A stretch of DNA of 64,000 nucleotides from Acidianus ambivalens (GCF_009729015.1 NZ_CP045482.1:186001-250000), one strand, 5' to 3'. Counted from the stretch's first letter, positions 8,307 through 19,661 are shown. Notes: generated by a model from the sequence alone, not told the origin. Numbers and translations: made by a program.

Positions 8307-9172
8307 TCTTTTAAGATATAATATGATAAATCGTCCGGCAAAAAAGATTTCCAAAAAGTTCTTCTTGCAATTTCTTCCATAATTTTAGCGTCTTTATATC
8401 TCCCACTAATGTGAACTAAAGCTAATCTTTTTACTTCAGCCTCCTTTGCTACAGTTGCCGCATCAGTAACTGTAGAATGTCCATATTCTTTAGCATTTAT
8501 ATCATCTAAAAACGTGGAGTCGTGAATTAACAAATCTACTCCTTTAACAGAATTTATTACACTATCACAGATGGCAGTATCCCCGGTATAAGCTATCCTT
8601 ATTCCCTTTTTAGTTGTTAAATAATCTTCTGGATTAAGCTTCCTACCATTAAATATAACTTCTTTACCGGCCTTTAATTGCCTAATAATTCTCCAATCTT
8701 TAATACCTTCCTTCGTTAGTCTTTCTATATCAATATTTTTCCTATCTTTCTCTTCTATTAAATACCCTTGAGACTTAACTACGTGACAAGTCTTGAAAGG
8801 AGTAATTTTTAACTCATTATCTTCGTAGCTGTCAACGTACTCTATTTTAAAAGGAGGTTCAAAATAAGTTTCCTCAAAAACCTTATTTAAAAGATCCTTC
8901 ACGTCACCAATTATGTATAATTTCTCCTTTCTACTATACATTCCCATAGTTTGGATTAATGAAGGAAGCCCTAAAACGTGGTCTGCATGAAGATGAGTTA
9001 TTGCAATCAAATTTATTGCCATAATGTTAAGTCCATGATTAATCATTGTAATTTGCGTTCCTTCACCACAATCTAAAAGTACGTTAAAGCCTTGCCTCCT
9101 TACTAAAAATGCCGGAAGACCTCTCTTTGACGGCGCTCCACCACCAGTGCCTATAAAATAAACTTCCATCAA
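8303..9172 (-). CDS. rnz: Ribonuclease Z (tRNA 3' endonuclease)
   Basis: A metallo-beta-lactamase fold nuclease that cuts tRNA precursors after the discriminator base. THLHADHVLGLP (His60, His62, Asp64, His65) is the zinc-binding signature; CHVVKSQGY, AYTGDTAICD, HDSTF and GHSTVTDAA are the further RNase Z motifs. Length (289) is normal. It precedes the downstream end of a minus-strand run prs-Trm-rnz, with 4-base overlaps between neighbours. Fewer encoded CCA ends and many tRNA genes in the window fit its role. Confidence 0.95.
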   Translation of the reverse strand: MMEVYFIGTGGGAPSKRGLPAFLVRRQGFNVLLDCGEGTQITMINHGLNIMAINLIAITHLHADHVLGLPSLIQTMGMYSRKEKLYIIGDVKDLLNKVFEETYFEPPFKIEYVDSYEDNELKITPFKTCHVVKSQGYLIEEKDRKNIDIERLTKEGIKDWRIIRQLKAGKEVIFNGRKLNPEDYLTTKKGIRIAYTGDTAICDSVINSVKGVDLLIHDSTFLDDINAKEYGHSTVTDAATVAKEAEVKRLALVHISGRYKDAKIMEEIARRTFWKSFLPDDLSYYILKD

Positions 9173-10101
9173 GGTTTTTCCACCACGTAGATTCCTCTCG
9201 ATAGGCTTTTATGTAAATAAATAAAATGAATAGAATCAACTTTTAATCCAGAACTTTTAATTTTATCCCTCCAGTCAAACTTAGAATCTGTAGCAAAAAC
9301 TAATTTTCCACTTTTCTTTAGGATCTCTGCCGAATTAAAGAAAAGTGACTCATATAATTCATCAAATTTTACATCCCTAGCATTAACTGATCTACCGTAA
9401 GGGGGGTCTGTAACAATTGCGTCTACAGAGTTTTCCTTAATAGGCAAATTACTTATATCTTCTTGAATAATTTGACATTCATAATTAAAATACTTTAGGT
9501 TATACTTAGTTTTCTCTATCATTTTACTATCAATGTCTCCTCCTATACAGTCATATCCTAACCAAGATGCCTCAATTAATATAGAACCTACGCCTGCAAA
9601 AGGATCAAGGATTGTCTTATCTGGATTAGCTAAATTGACTAAAAGTCTTGAAGTATATGCATCCATGGTTCCAGATTGAGAATATGGTTTTTTAGCGTGA
9701 GCCTGAAGGCTTTTTGAGTCTCTCTCTTCTTGCCTAATTCCAGCTAATATAATGCCGTCAGTAAATATCAAATCAAGCTTATCACATTTTTTACTAAATT
9801 TTACGCTACCTACAATTTCTTTATATAGAACTGGAAATAAATCCTTGTCTGAGCTCATAATAACGTTAGGTTTTATACTAAAGCATTTACCTTTAAGAGC
9901 ATCATTTATATCCTTTGGATTGTCTGAAATTGCTAGAATTTCGCCTATTGCCTTAATTGTAGAAGATCTCCTTGCAATGTTTTTAGCTTCTCCATCGAAT
10001 ATTGCTACCCCAGTAACGTAAGAAAAAGGCCTCTTTAGTAGGGCTTTAAGCTCCGCTAGAGATATAAAAAGCTCGTCTGCGCTTAATATCGCATATTTCA
10101 T
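9169..10101 (-). CDS. tRNA guanine-N2 methyltransferase, Trm11/TrmG10 family
   Basis: A SAM-dependent methylase that is expected to methylate G10 of tRNA. The C-terminal half shows the SAM-binding LDPFAGVGSILIEA and the catalytic N6/N2 motif TDPPYGRS. The N-terminal ~150 residues would hold the THUMP-type tRNA-binding region. At 310 residues it is of family length. ATG at 10101 overlaps the end of prs by 4 bases and its stop overlaps rnz, so all three are one transcript linking PRPP supply and tRNA processing. Confidence 0.87.
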   Translation of the reverse strand: MKYAILSADELFISLAELKALLKRPFSYVTGVAIFDGEAKNIARRSSTIKAIGEILAISDNPKDINDALKGKCFSIKPNVIMSSDKDLFPVLYKEIVGSVKFSKKCDKLDLIFTDGIILAGIRQEERDSKSLQAHAKKPYSQSGTMDAYTSRLLVNLANPDKTILDPFAGVGSILIEASWLGYDCIGGDIDSKMIEKTKYNLKYFNYECQIIQEDISNLPIKENSVDAIVTDPPYGRSVNARDVKFDELYESLFFNSAEILKKSGKLVFATDSKFDWRDKIKSSGLKVDSIHFIYLHKSLSRGIYVVEKP

Positions 10102-10976
10102 AGTTTAACAGCTATAAGGTCTGAAATATCCGCAATTTTAACGTTTTTATTCTCAACTTTTATAGTATTAGTTCCTATAATTGATTTTATTCCAGCTCTA
10201 GTGAGCTTATCGTAAGCGTCATTAACTAATAATACGTGAGTTGCTACAGCTATTACTTTTCTAGCACCTAAATTATAAGAAAGCTGAGAAGCTTGGGCTA
10301 AAGTTCCTCCAGTACTTATTATATCGTCTATAAGCACAACGTCCTTTCCATGTAAATCTAAATGAGGAGCTTCTTTAATTCTCACTTCTCCAGTAGTTCT
10401 ATCTCTTTCTTTTTCAATATGAGAATAAGGAGAATTGAGCTCCTTAGCGAGTCTTTCAGCTCTTTCTAAAGCACCACGATCTGGAGCTAATACGAAGGGA
10501 TTTTCTACCTCCTTTTTAATTTCTCTAGCTAAAGCGGGAGTTGGATCCACTATTTTGACATTACCTTTAAAATATGAAATGACTGCATCGGGTTTATGAG
10601 GTTCCACCGTAATTAATTCGTCACTACCGCTCTCGTAAATAAGGTTTAGGACTATTTTAAGACTTAATGCTTCTCCGTCTTTAAATCTTCTGTCCTGCCT
10701 CGCGTAAGCTAAATATGGAATTATAGAAATAATTTTACTTGCACCTAAATTTTTCACTGCTTCTATCATTAAAAGTAATTCTATCAAATGCTTATCCTGA
10801 GGATAATAAGTAGACTGGACTATTGCTACTTCTTCTCCTCTAACACTTTCAGGAATTCTAATATAAGATTCTCCGTCAGGAAAAATCTTATGTTCTGCTT
10901 TTATAAGCTTCACATTAAGCATCTCTGAAAGCTTTTCGTCTATACCGTTTGAGGCTGGTCCTCCTACAATAATCAT
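10098..10976 (-). CDS. prs: Ribose-phosphate pyrophosphokinase (PRPP synthase)
   Basis: It makes PRPP from ribose 5-phosphate and ATP for nucleotides, NAD and amino acids. The PRPP-binding loop VVLIDDIISTGGTL is intact, and YLAYARQDRRFKDGEALS carries the ATP-binding signature. Length (292) fits the archaeal class, shorter than bacterial enzymes. It leads the minus-strand operon prs-Trm-rnz. Its start is 48 bases from the divergent GPN GTPase gene. PncB, which also uses PRPP, is elsewhere in the window. Confidence 0.95.
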   Translation of the reverse strand: MIIVGGPASNGIDEKLSEMLNVKLIKAEHKIFPDGESYIRIPESVRGEEVAIVQSTYYPQDKHLIELLLMIEAVKNLGASKIISIIPYLAYARQDRRFKDGEALSLKIVLNLIYESGSDELITVEPHKPDAVISYFKGNVKIVDPTPALAREIKKEVENPFVLAPDRGALERAERLAKELNSPYSHIEKERDRTTGEVRIKEAPHLDLHGKDVVLIDDIISTGGTLAQASQLSYNLGARKVIAVATHVLLVNDAYDKLTRAGIKSIIGTNTIKVENKNVKIADISDLIAVKL

Positions 10977-11024
10977 TAGTTATAGGTATTAGACAGAGTT
11001 TTTAAGATTAAAAGTCAAGTTAAT

Positions 11025-11792
11025 ATGATGTACTATATTTTCTTCACTGGAACAGCAGGCTCTGGTAAGACTACTTTAGTTAAGGAATTTCAAGATTATT
11101 TACTTGACCAAGAGTTAGATACAGCGGTCATAAATTTAGATCCAGCAGTAGAAAAACTCCCATACACTCCAGATTTTGATGTAAGAGAGTATGTAGACGC
11201 GTTTGAAGTTATGGAAAAATATGGATTAGGTCCCAATTCTTCATTAATAGCCTCAATAGATCTACTAATGACTAAAGCCGTAGAAATAAAAAATGAGGTC
11301 AGTGAAATAGAAGCTAATTATGTCTTAATAGATACTCCGGGTCAAGTTGAACTCTTTGCGTATAGAGATACTGGAAGGCTTATTTCATCACTAATAGTTG
11401 GAGATAATAAGGCAGCAAACGTATTTTTAATGGACTCATTCCTTGCAAGAGAAGCTAGAACTTACGTATCTTTATTACTTCTATCTAGTGCAATACGGTT
11501 TAGAATGAACTTACCTCAAGTTAATGTTTTATCAAAAATAGACCTTTTGACACCTAAGGAATTAGAAGAAATAAAAAGCTGGAGTAATGGAGAAGAACTA
11601 ATAGATAGATTAGGTGAAGTTGATGATTATTCATTCGAGCTAGTAAAAACCTTAATAGAAAGCCTTGACTCTGCACCAGTTCCAGTTTCTTCCACAAACG
11701 ATGAAGGGTTTGACGAACTTTATGCAGAATTACAAAGGATATTTGCTGGTGGAGAAGATTATTTAACAGAAGAGAACTCTCCTAGACTTTGA
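11025..11792 (+). CDS. GPN-loop GTPase
   Basis: A 255-residue GTPase. The N-terminus MMYYIFFTGTAGSGKTTLV holds the P-loop; the diagnostic Gly-Pro-Asn insertion lies in KYGLGPNSS, and IDTPGQVELF supplies the switch region. Eukaryotic relatives assemble RNA polymerase; the archaeal role is less clear. A TATA box (GTTTTTAAGA, 10998-11007) sits about 25 bases before the ATG, so the mRNA is probably leaderless. The gene lies just upstream of PCNA2 and PriS. Confidence 0.9.
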   Translation: MMYYIFFTGTAGSGKTTLVKEFQDYLLDQELDTAVINLDPAVEKLPYTPDFDVREYVDAFEVMEKYGLGPNSSLIASIDLLMTKAVEIKNEVSEIEANYVLIDTPGQVELFAYRDTGRLISSLIVGDNKAANVFLMDSFLAREARTYVSLLLLSSAIRFRMNLPQVNVLSKIDLLTPKELEEIKSWSNGEELIDRLGEVDDYSFELVKTLIESLDSAPVPVSSTNDEGFDELYAELQRIFAGGEDYLTEENSPRL

Positions 11793-11800
11793 GCTTAACA

Positions 11801-11810
11801 AGTTTTAAAC
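11801..11810 (+). promoter_or_regulatory. TATA box of the PCNA2-PriS-Gins15 transcript
   Basis: AGTTTTAAAC is centred 27 bases before the PCNA ATG at 11833, the spacing of a leaderless archaeal promoter. Confidence 0.55.
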
Positions 11811-11832
11811 TTTAGATTTACTATTCTTAATT

Positions 11833-12567
11833 ATGAAATTCAAGGCTCTTGACGCTCCTGCGTTTGTATACATAATAAAAACAATATCGGAATTTATGGA
11901 CGAAGGTGCTATAGTTTCAACTAATGATGGAATAAGAATAAATGGAATAGATCCTTCTAGAGTAGTATTTTTGGATATATTTTTGCCTGCAGGATATTTT
12001 GAAAATTATGAGTCTAAAGATAAAGAAGTAATAGGCGTGAACTTAGAAGATCTATCATCAATCTTAGCAAGAGTAAAGAAAGACGATACATTAAGCTTTG
12101 AAACAGATGGAAGTAATCTTAAGATAATAATAGAAGGATCTTTCCAAAGAATATTTTCATTACCTTTATTATCTATGGAAGAGCAAAAAAATCCTTCTCT
12201 CAACTTAGAATTCCCATTTAAGGCAAAAATGCTCACAGTAACTTTCTCAGACGTTATGGACGGTTTAGCAGATTTAGGCGATACACTAGTAGTAAGTTCT
12301 GAGGGAGGAAAACTATATCTTTCTGTAGAAGGTGACATGGGAGAATCTAAAGTAGAACTTTCCACAGATAACGGAGCACTATTAGAGGCAAGTGGAAATG
12401 ATGCTAAGTCAACATACGGTATGGAATACGTATTAAATACTACAAAAATGAGAAAAGCTTCGGACACTATGGAGTTGTACTTTGGTTCTCAGATACCGCT
12501 AAAGCTTCATTATGAATTGCCTCAAGGAGGATACGGTGAGTTTTATATTGCCCCAAGAGTTGAATAA
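11833..12567 (+). CDS. DNA polymerase sliding clamp, PCNA2 type
   Basis: A 244-residue clamp subunit (MKFKALDAPAFVYIIKTISEF). Typical PCNA segments include IDPSRVVFLDIFLP and the C-terminal PLKLHYELPQGGYGEFYIAPR. Sulfolobales have three PCNAs that form a heterotrimer; next to priS and gins15 the neighbour is normally PCNA2, so I assign it by synteny. No recognisable PIP partner motif is encoded here. Its last codons overlap the TTG start I choose for PriS by 8 bases. Confidence 0.9.
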   Translation: MKFKALDAPAFVYIIKTISEFMDEGAIVSTNDGIRINGIDPSRVVFLDIFLPAGYFENYESKDKEVIGVNLEDLSSILARVKKDDTLSFETDGSNLKIIIEGSFQRIFSLPLLSMEEQKNPSLNLEFPFKAKMLTVTFSDVMDGLADLGDTLVVSSEGGKLYLSVEGDMGESKVELSTDNGALLEASGNDAKSTYGMEYVLNTTKMRKASDTMELYFGSQIPLKLHYELPQGGYGEFYIAPRVE

Positions 12568-13519
12568 AATCATTTTAATGCTATTTAAATCATATTATGA
12601 AAAAGCAGAACTTGAATTACCTGATGATATGGAATTAAGAGAATTCGCGATACAACCTTTTGGTAAAGATACATATGTTAGACATTTATCTTTTTCCTCT
12701 CCTCTAGAGTTAAGAAATTTCATACTTGAAAATCTTCCTTTACATTTATTTTATTCTACAGCAAAATATCAAATACCCTCAGCAAAAGAAATGGACGAAA
12801 AAGGGTGGATGGGGGCAGACTTACAGTTTGATATAGATGCAGATGAATTATGCGATATAAGAAAGATAAACTTTTGCCCAGTGTGTGGTTCTGAGGTTGA
12901 TGGAGAAAAATGCCCTAAAGATAACGTTGAAACTGTGGAATTTGCTGAGATAACTTCTGATTGTATAAATAAAGCATTAGAAAACGCTCTAATAATCAAG
13001 GATATTTTAAAAGATGATTTTGGTTTAAATCCCGAACTATATTTCTCTGGAAATAGAGGTTTTCACGTTTACGTAAGATGTAGCGGAGACTGTGCTCTAT
13101 TGGATTCTGAAGATAGAAAAGAAATAGTTGATTACATAAAGGGTATTGGAGTTCCTAAATACTCTTCAGCCTTACCAACAGATCCTGGCTGGGCTGGAAG
13201 AAAGGCTAGACGAATTCAAGGAGTAATTCTAGATGAAGAGGTAACCATAGATATAAAAAGATTATTTAGAATCCCAAATTCTATACATGGTAAATCAGGA
13301 TTACTAGTAAGAAAAATAGAAGAAAGTAATTTCGAATTTTCCACTTCTTTATCACCTTTTTCTGGTTACGTTACATTTTTACCTTATATAACTGGAAAAT
13401 TTCAAATATTGGGCGAAAACATAGAATTTTCTAGAGGCGTTCCCATAAAGCTAGATGCATCTATAGGAGTTTACGCGCATTTAAAAGGTTTAGGGGAAGT
13501 GAAATTATATGTTAGATGA
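12560..13519 (+). CDS. priS: DNA primase small (catalytic) subunit PriS
   Basis: The primase catalytic subunit makes primers with PriL. DLQFDIDADELC contains the metal-binding aspartates of the archaeal/eukaryotic primase fold, FCPVCGSEVDGEKCPKD is the zinc-binding insertion, and YFSGNRGFHVYV plus RIPNSIHGKSGL are catalytic-core motifs. I set the start at TTG 12560, giving (M)NKIILMLFKSYYEKAELELP, which aligns with the N-terminus I recall for Sulfolobus PriS. ATG at 12578 is the alternative. The gene is embedded between PCNA2 and Gins15. Confidence 0.92.
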   Translation: MNKIILMLFKSYYEKAELELPDDMELREFAIQPFGKDTYVRHLSFSSPLELRNFILENLPLHLFYSTAKYQIPSAKEMDEKGWMGADLQFDIDADELCDIRKINFCPVCGSEVDGEKCPKDNVETVEFAEITSDCINKALENALIIKDILKDDFGLNPELYFSGNRGFHVYVRCSGDCALLDSEDRKEIVDYIKGIGVPKYSSALPTDPGWAGRKARRIQGVILDEEVTIDIKRLFRIPNSIHGKSGLLVRKIEESNFEFSTSLSPFSGYVTFLPYITGKFQILGENIEFSRGVPIKLDASIGVYAHLKGLGEVKLYVR

Positions 13520-13955
13520 AATACTTAATAGGGAAATCTCATCCGATACTCCTGTAGAAATTTCACTTTCAGAGATTCAGAAAATTTCTCAAACTTTAGC
13601 AAAGATAAGGATAAGTTATGACGACGAAATTCATAAGAATGAAATAAAGGTTTATGAAGAGCTCGCAGGATCGCTATTTGAAGTTAGGCTTGGCAAATAT
13701 CTTGAGGATAATTATAAAGGAAAAGGATTTGATGAGTTCGTATTTAATATCCTAGATAAAATTAAGGAACTTTACATTTCATTACTGAGCGGAAATCTAA
13801 TATTTAATGATGGTAAAATCTTGTGTAAAGTTATGAAGGATACAATAATTGAAAGTATAGAGCTAAAGAAAGGAGATTTAATCTTTCTTGATTTACAAAA
13901 AGCACTAGCTTTATGGACCGCAGAATATATAACTCCGTGTAAAATAGTAAGCTAA
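13509..13955 (+). CDS. GINS complex subunit Gins51 (Gins15)
   Basis: A 148-residue, mostly helical protein (MLDEILNREISSDTPVEISL) with a short beta-rich C-terminal part. The family has weak sequence signatures. The call rests mainly on position directly after PriS, where Sulfolobus encodes Gins15, plus length and helical pattern. GINS links the MCM helicase with primase and RecJ-like nuclease. The start ATG overlaps the PriS stop by 11 bases. Confidence 0.75.
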   Translation: MLDEILNREISSDTPVEISLSEIQKISQTLAKIRISYDDEIHKNEIKVYEELAGSLFEVRLGKYLEDNYKGKGFDEFVFNILDKIKELYISLLSGNLIFNDGKILCKVMKDTIIESIELKKGDLIFLDLQKALALWTAEYITPCKIVS

Positions 13956-13964
13956 GTGATAGTT

Positions 13965-14252
13965 ATGAAAGTTCCCAAGACGATAACTACATATTGCCCA
14001 AAGTGCAAAACTCATACACCGCACTCAGTATCTCTTTACAAAGGAGGTAAAAGAAGGACTCTAGCTGAAGGTCAAAGAAGATATGATAGGAAGAACTTAG
14101 GATATGGAGGTCAAAGAAAGCCAGAGCAAAAAAGATTTGCAAAAGTAACTAAAAAAGCAGTATTAATGTTAAAGTGCACTAAATGCGGTTATGTAATAAT
14201 GAAACCTGGAATGAGAATAAAGAAGATGGAGATAGTAGAGGTGGCTAAGTAA
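13965..14252 (+). CDS. rpl44e: 50S ribosomal protein L44e
   Basis: Begins MKVPKTITTYCPKCKTHTPHSVSLYK. CPKC and CTKC form the zinc ribbon of L44e, and the basic centre (KGGKRRTLAEGQRRYDRK) is characteristic. I choose ATG 13965 over the upstream GTG because GTGAT at 13956-13960 is its ribosome binding site. Stop and next start overlap in TAATG. It follows Gins15 and begins the translation part of the cluster. Confidence 0.95.
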   Translation: MKVPKTITTYCPKCKTHTPHSVSLYKGGKRRTLAEGQRRYDRKNLGYGGQRKPEQKRFAKVTKKAVLMLKCTKCGYVIMKPGMRIKKMEIVEVAK

Positions 14253-14449
14253 TGAAGAAAACTAAGATCTTAATTCCAGAGCCTAAAGGAAAATTTATCA
14301 GAGTAAAATGTACTAATTGTGGTAACGAGCAAGTAATTTTTAGCCATGCGACTTTTCCAGTAAGGTGCTTAGCTTGTGGAACACAACTGGCTTATCCTAC
14401 TGGTGGTAAAGCAAAAATAGTTGGCGAGATAATTAAAGAACTGGGTTAA
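14252..14449 (+). CDS. rps27e: 30S ribosomal protein S27e
   Basis: A 65-residue zinc ribbon protein, KCTNCGNEQVIFSHATFPVRCLACG being cut here as two CxxC pairs (CTNC and CLAC) typical of S27e. The ATG is embedded in the L44e stop, and the stop is one base before the aIF2-alpha start. The order L44e-S27e-aIF2alpha-Nop10 is conserved across archaea. Confidence 0.95.
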   Translation: MKKTKILIPEPKGKFIRVKCTNCGNEQVIFSHATFPVRCLACGTQLAYPTGGKAKIVGEIIKELG

Positions 14450-14450
14450 A

Positions 14451-15239
14451 ATGATATATAATAAGCATCCTCTTCCAAGAGAAGGAGATATTTTAATCGC
14501 AACTGTTAAGCAAGTTTTTGATTACGGAAGTTATGTTACTCTTGACGAGTATGGAAATTTACAAGCATTTTTACCTTGGAGTGAAATAAGTACTAGATGG
14601 GTTAAAAATATTCGTGATGTTATAAAGGAAGGAAGGAAAATAGTAGTTAAAGTTATTCGTGTAGATAGAAAGAAAGGAACAGTTGACGTATCTTTAAAGA
14701 AAGTTAATGATGACGAAAGAAGGAAAAAGAATGCCGAATGGAAAAAACTACAAAAAACGGACAAAATTCTTGAGTTAGTTTCGCAAAAACTGGGAAAGAC
14801 AGAAAAAGAAGCTTGGGAACAAGTTGCTTGGAAATTAGAAAGCAAATATGGAGATGTTTTTGATGCTTTACAAAAAGCAGTAAAGGAAGGAGATAAAATA
14901 TTAAGAGATGCTGGAGTTCCTGAGATATGGATAAAACCACTAATAGAAGAAGCTTCCAAACATAGTGAAGAAAAGAAAGTAAAAGAATCAAAAGTTGTTG
15001 TAGTTAAAACGCTAGATCCAAACGGAGTAGAAAAAATTAGGAGTTTATTCGGAAAGGCAGTAGAAGGAGAAGAAGATACAGATTTTACAATAAAGATTTA
15101 CACAATAGGTGCTCCTAGATATAGGGTTGATGTTACTGGCACTGAACCTAAAGCCGTTGCAGAAAGATTAAATTCTATTATAGAAAAGCTCCAAGAAATT
15201 GCTAAGGAAGAAGGAGTAGAAATAAGTGTACAAAAATGA
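14451..15239 (+). CDS. eif2a: Translation initiation factor 2 subunit alpha (aIF2-alpha)
   Basis: A subunit of the heterotrimer that brings initiator tRNA to the ribosome. Residues 1-85 are an S1 OB fold (GDILIATVKQVFDYGSYVTL, DVSLKKV), followed by a helical domain and a C-terminal alpha/beta domain (PRYRVDVTGTEPKAVAERL). At 262 residues its length is normal. It overlaps Nop10 by 4 bases. There is no phosphorylatable Ser51 loop that I can assign with confidence. Confidence 0.95.
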   Translation: MIYNKHPLPREGDILIATVKQVFDYGSYVTLDEYGNLQAFLPWSEISTRWVKNIRDVIKEGRKIVVKVIRVDRKKGTVDVSLKKVNDDERRKKNAEWKKLQKTDKILELVSQKLGKTEKEAWEQVAWKLESKYGDVFDALQKAVKEGDKILRDAGVPEIWIKPLIEEASKHSEEKKVKESKVVVVKTLDPNGVEKIRSLFGKAVEGEEDTDFTIKIYTIGAPRYRVDVTGTEPKAVAERLNSIIEKLQEIAKEEGVEISVQK

Positions 15240-15406
15240 CTTGGCTAATAAGAAAATGCCCAGTAGACGGTACTTATACTTTCCAAGAAAAATGTCCTAA
15301 ATGTAATACCCCGACTATAGTGCCTCATCCCCCACGATTTTCTCCAGAAGATAAATACGTAAAATACAGAATAGAAGCCAAAAAAGGTATTAAATTAAAT
15401 TGCTAA
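15236..15406 (+). CDS. nop10: H/ACA RNP protein Nop10
   Basis: A 56-residue protein, MTWLIRKCPVDGTYTFQEKC then PKCNTPTIVPHPPRFSPEDK. The zinc ribbon cysteines and the PHPPRFSPEDKY segment are diagnostic. Nop10 bridges Cbf5 and L7Ae in H/ACA guide RNPs for pseudouridylation. ATG overlaps the aIF2-alpha TGA. It ends the cluster; the next gene, aglB, is convergent and only 9 bases away. Confidence 0.95.
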   Translation: MTWLIRKCPVDGTYTFQEKCPKCNTPTIVPHPPRFSPEDKYVKYRIEAKKGIKLNC

Positions 15407-15415
15407 AAATTTGTT

Positions 15416-17692
<2,277 letters not shown>

Positions 17693-17713
17693 AAGCCCTT
17701 TTCTAATAAATAT

Positions 17714-17723
17714 CAATATAAAC
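17714..17723 (-). promoter_or_regulatory. TATA box of aglB
   Basis: The minus strand reads GTTTATATTG, about 26 bases before ATG 17692. This decides the start in favour of the shorter protein. Confidence 0.55.
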
Positions 17724-17768
17724 TTAATCCAAGAAGTTGATACAATAAAAATATTCAAACATTAAAAT

Positions 17769-18449
17769 TCAGACTAGCTTTATTTCAAAATTAACGTCGC
17801 CTAATATTGTAATCTTATCTCCTTTCTTAACTTCAAACGGACCTATAAAAACGCCAGAAGATACATAACCATTAACTTCTCCAATTTTTGAGATAAGCCA
17901 TTTAACCATATCCATTGGTCCACCATAAATAAAGTTAGGAACACCTCGGCCTACTAGTTTATCGTTTATTAACATCTCTACGCCTTTAATTGGCAGTGAA
18001 ACTTGCTCTCCTATATAAAGCCTACCAGCAGCAGAATCGTCAGCCTTTAATTGCAATGCATTCAAATTCCAAGTGTTAAATCTAGTAGCAGGCAATTCTA
18101 CTCCCAACCTAGTTTCTTTAATACACTGAGGAAAATTATCATTTCTACAAGAATCCGTAAAAAATACTACTTCAACTTCAGCAAAATTATGATTAAACCA
18201 TAGCTCTATTTCCTTATCTGACGTTATCATCGGTTTAGTTAATATACCATACATAGGCTCTTTACCATGGAATCTTTTCAAATGTTCCCTTGTAACCAAA
18301 GAGATCTTATATCCTCCTAAACCCTCTTCCTCCACTAGTCTTGAAGAGAACTTTTTGAATATCTCTTCAGCTTCCTTTTCATTTACCTCAAAAGGCTCAA
18401 TTTCTTTCCTACTTTTATAGGCATTAAAAAGTAGATCAGCCTTATCCAT
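17769..18449 (-). CDS. 2-keto-4-pentenoate hydratase / fumarylacetoacetate hydrolase-like protein
   Basis: A 226-residue protein of the hydratase/decarboxylase (MhpD) family. Segments GYKISLVTREHLKRFHGKEP, GVELPATRF and VSSGVFIGPFEVKKGDKITI fit the FAH-type fold. Substrate specificity cannot be read from the sequence; it may hydrate 2-oxo-4-enoates from aromatic or amino-acid breakdown. No other pathway genes stand beside it. It lies between tRNA-Gly and aglB on the same strand. Confidence 0.7.
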   Translation of the reverse strand: MDKADLLFNAYKSRKEIEPFEVNEKEAEEIFKKFSSRLVEEEGLGGYKISLVTREHLKRFHGKEPMYGILTKPMITSDKEIELWFNHNFAEVEVVFFTDSCRNDNFPQCIKETRLGVELPATRFNTWNLNALQLKADDSAAGRLYIGEQVSLPIKGVEMLINDKLVGRGVPNFIYGGPMDMVKWLISKIGEVNGYVSSGVFIGPFEVKKGDKITILGDVNFEIKLV

Positions 18450-18486
18450 GATATAGAGAAAAAAGAGAAGCTATTTAAGTTTTGTA

Positions 18487-18562
<76 letters not shown>

Positions 18563-18704
18563 AATATAATCTTAAACTACCCTGCTTTAATAATTTTCGC
18601 TTTCTTATCCCGAACAATTTATCTTTTATTAGAAGTTCAAAAGAGAACATATTAAGTAGACATGCATAGATAAGTTTAAAATAAAAAGGTAAAAGAATGA
18701 TATT

Positions 18705-18796
18705 GGGCCCGTAGCTTAGCATGGTTAGAGCGCCCGGCTGATAACTTATGGGCAGAAACCGGGAGGTCGGGGGTTCAAATCCCCCCGGGCCCACCA
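18705..18796 (+). tRNA. tRNA-Ile(GAT) with a 14-nt intron and encoded CCA
   Basis: Acceptor GGGCCCG/CGGGCCC, discriminator A followed by CCA. The anticodon stem CCCGG/CCGGG holds loop C-T-GAT-A and a 14-nt insert (ACTTATGGGCAGAA) at site 37/38. A TATA-like TTTAAAAT at about 18675-18682 lies 25-30 bases upstream. Confidence 0.9.
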
Positions 18797-18896
18797 TAAG
18801 TTAGAAGTACTAACTAGGACATTCTATCAATATTTGGGATTTAATTTTCATTATTCGGTTTAAAATATGTAAAAATTGACAAAATTGAATTAAAAA

Positions 18897-19661
18897 CTAC
18901 TTCAAGTATTGTACAAGTTTTAAAGAGATTAATAACACTAATCCAACTACAATCATTATTGCAGATGCAGTAACGGCTACTTGCGGTCCATAGTATCCGT
19001 AATACTCATAAATTAAGATTGAAGCAGGAGAAGTTCCAGCTAAAGGCCCATAAAGTACATAGTAAGCAACTATTGCAATTGAACCAAATTCGCTCATTGC
19101 CCTAGACATACTAGTCAATGAAGAAGATAACGCTCCTTTTAATGAGTTTTTCATAATCATTAAATACACTCTTCCCATTCCAGCACCTAAAGATCTTGCG
19201 TATTCCTCGTAAACTCTAGGCATCGAGTCAAAGTAATTCTTCATGCTCCTTATGTATATTGGGGCAGAGACAATCACAAGTGCGGAAATTAGACCATAGT
19301 ATGTATCAAAAAAGTTTATTCCCAAGTCCTGAAATATTTTATAGAAAGGTGAATATGGACTATCTAAGAACACTAATGCTACTCCTACTATAGGGTGAGG
19401 TATTGACGCGGGAACGTCAACTAATGAATCTGTTATAAAATCTTTTTCTCTAGAAAGATAATACGCTAAAGGCGTAAAGAGAGCAAAGTCTATCCCAGCT
19501 GCAGATGCTGAAGATAAGACACTTAGTTCGACTCCAGAGTAGAATGCTTGAGAGAAAGCTTGAGGACTTTTGAACACGAAGAATCCCATGTAAATAAGGA
19601 AGAGAACTGGAACTGCGAGTATAATTGATAAAAAAATTCCTAATAGCTTAAACCAGTTCAT
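18897..19661 (-). CDS. Molybdate/tungstate-type ABC transporter permease
   Basis: A 254-residue integral membrane protein with about six hydrophobic helices. EEYARSLGAGMGRVYLMIMK is the EAA loop that contacts the ATPase, as in ModB/WtpB/CysT permeases. It overlaps the substrate-binding protein gene by 4 bases. No ATPase gene follows; the next feature downstream is tRNA-Ile on the other strand. A lone ABC ATPase at 31319-31930 is a possible partner. Specificity for molybdate or tungstate is inferred from the binding protein and is not certain. Confidence 0.82.
   Translation of the reverse strand: MNWFKLLGIFLSIILAVPVLFLIYMGFFVFKSPQAFSQAFYSGVELSVLSSASAAGIDFALFTPLAYYLSREKDFITDSLVDVPASIPHPIVGVALVFLDSPYSPFYKIFQDLGINFFDTYYGLISALVIVSAPIYIRSMKNYFDSMPRVYEEYARSLGAGMGRVYLMIMKNSLKGALSSSLTSMSRAMSEFGSIAIVAYYVLYGPLAGTSPASILIYEYYGYYGPQVAVTASAIMIVVGLVLLISLKLVQYLK

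Noticed and set aside
14531..14991. Long antisense frames over aIF2-alpha
   Set aside because: They follow the codon bias of the real gene and have no family motifs.
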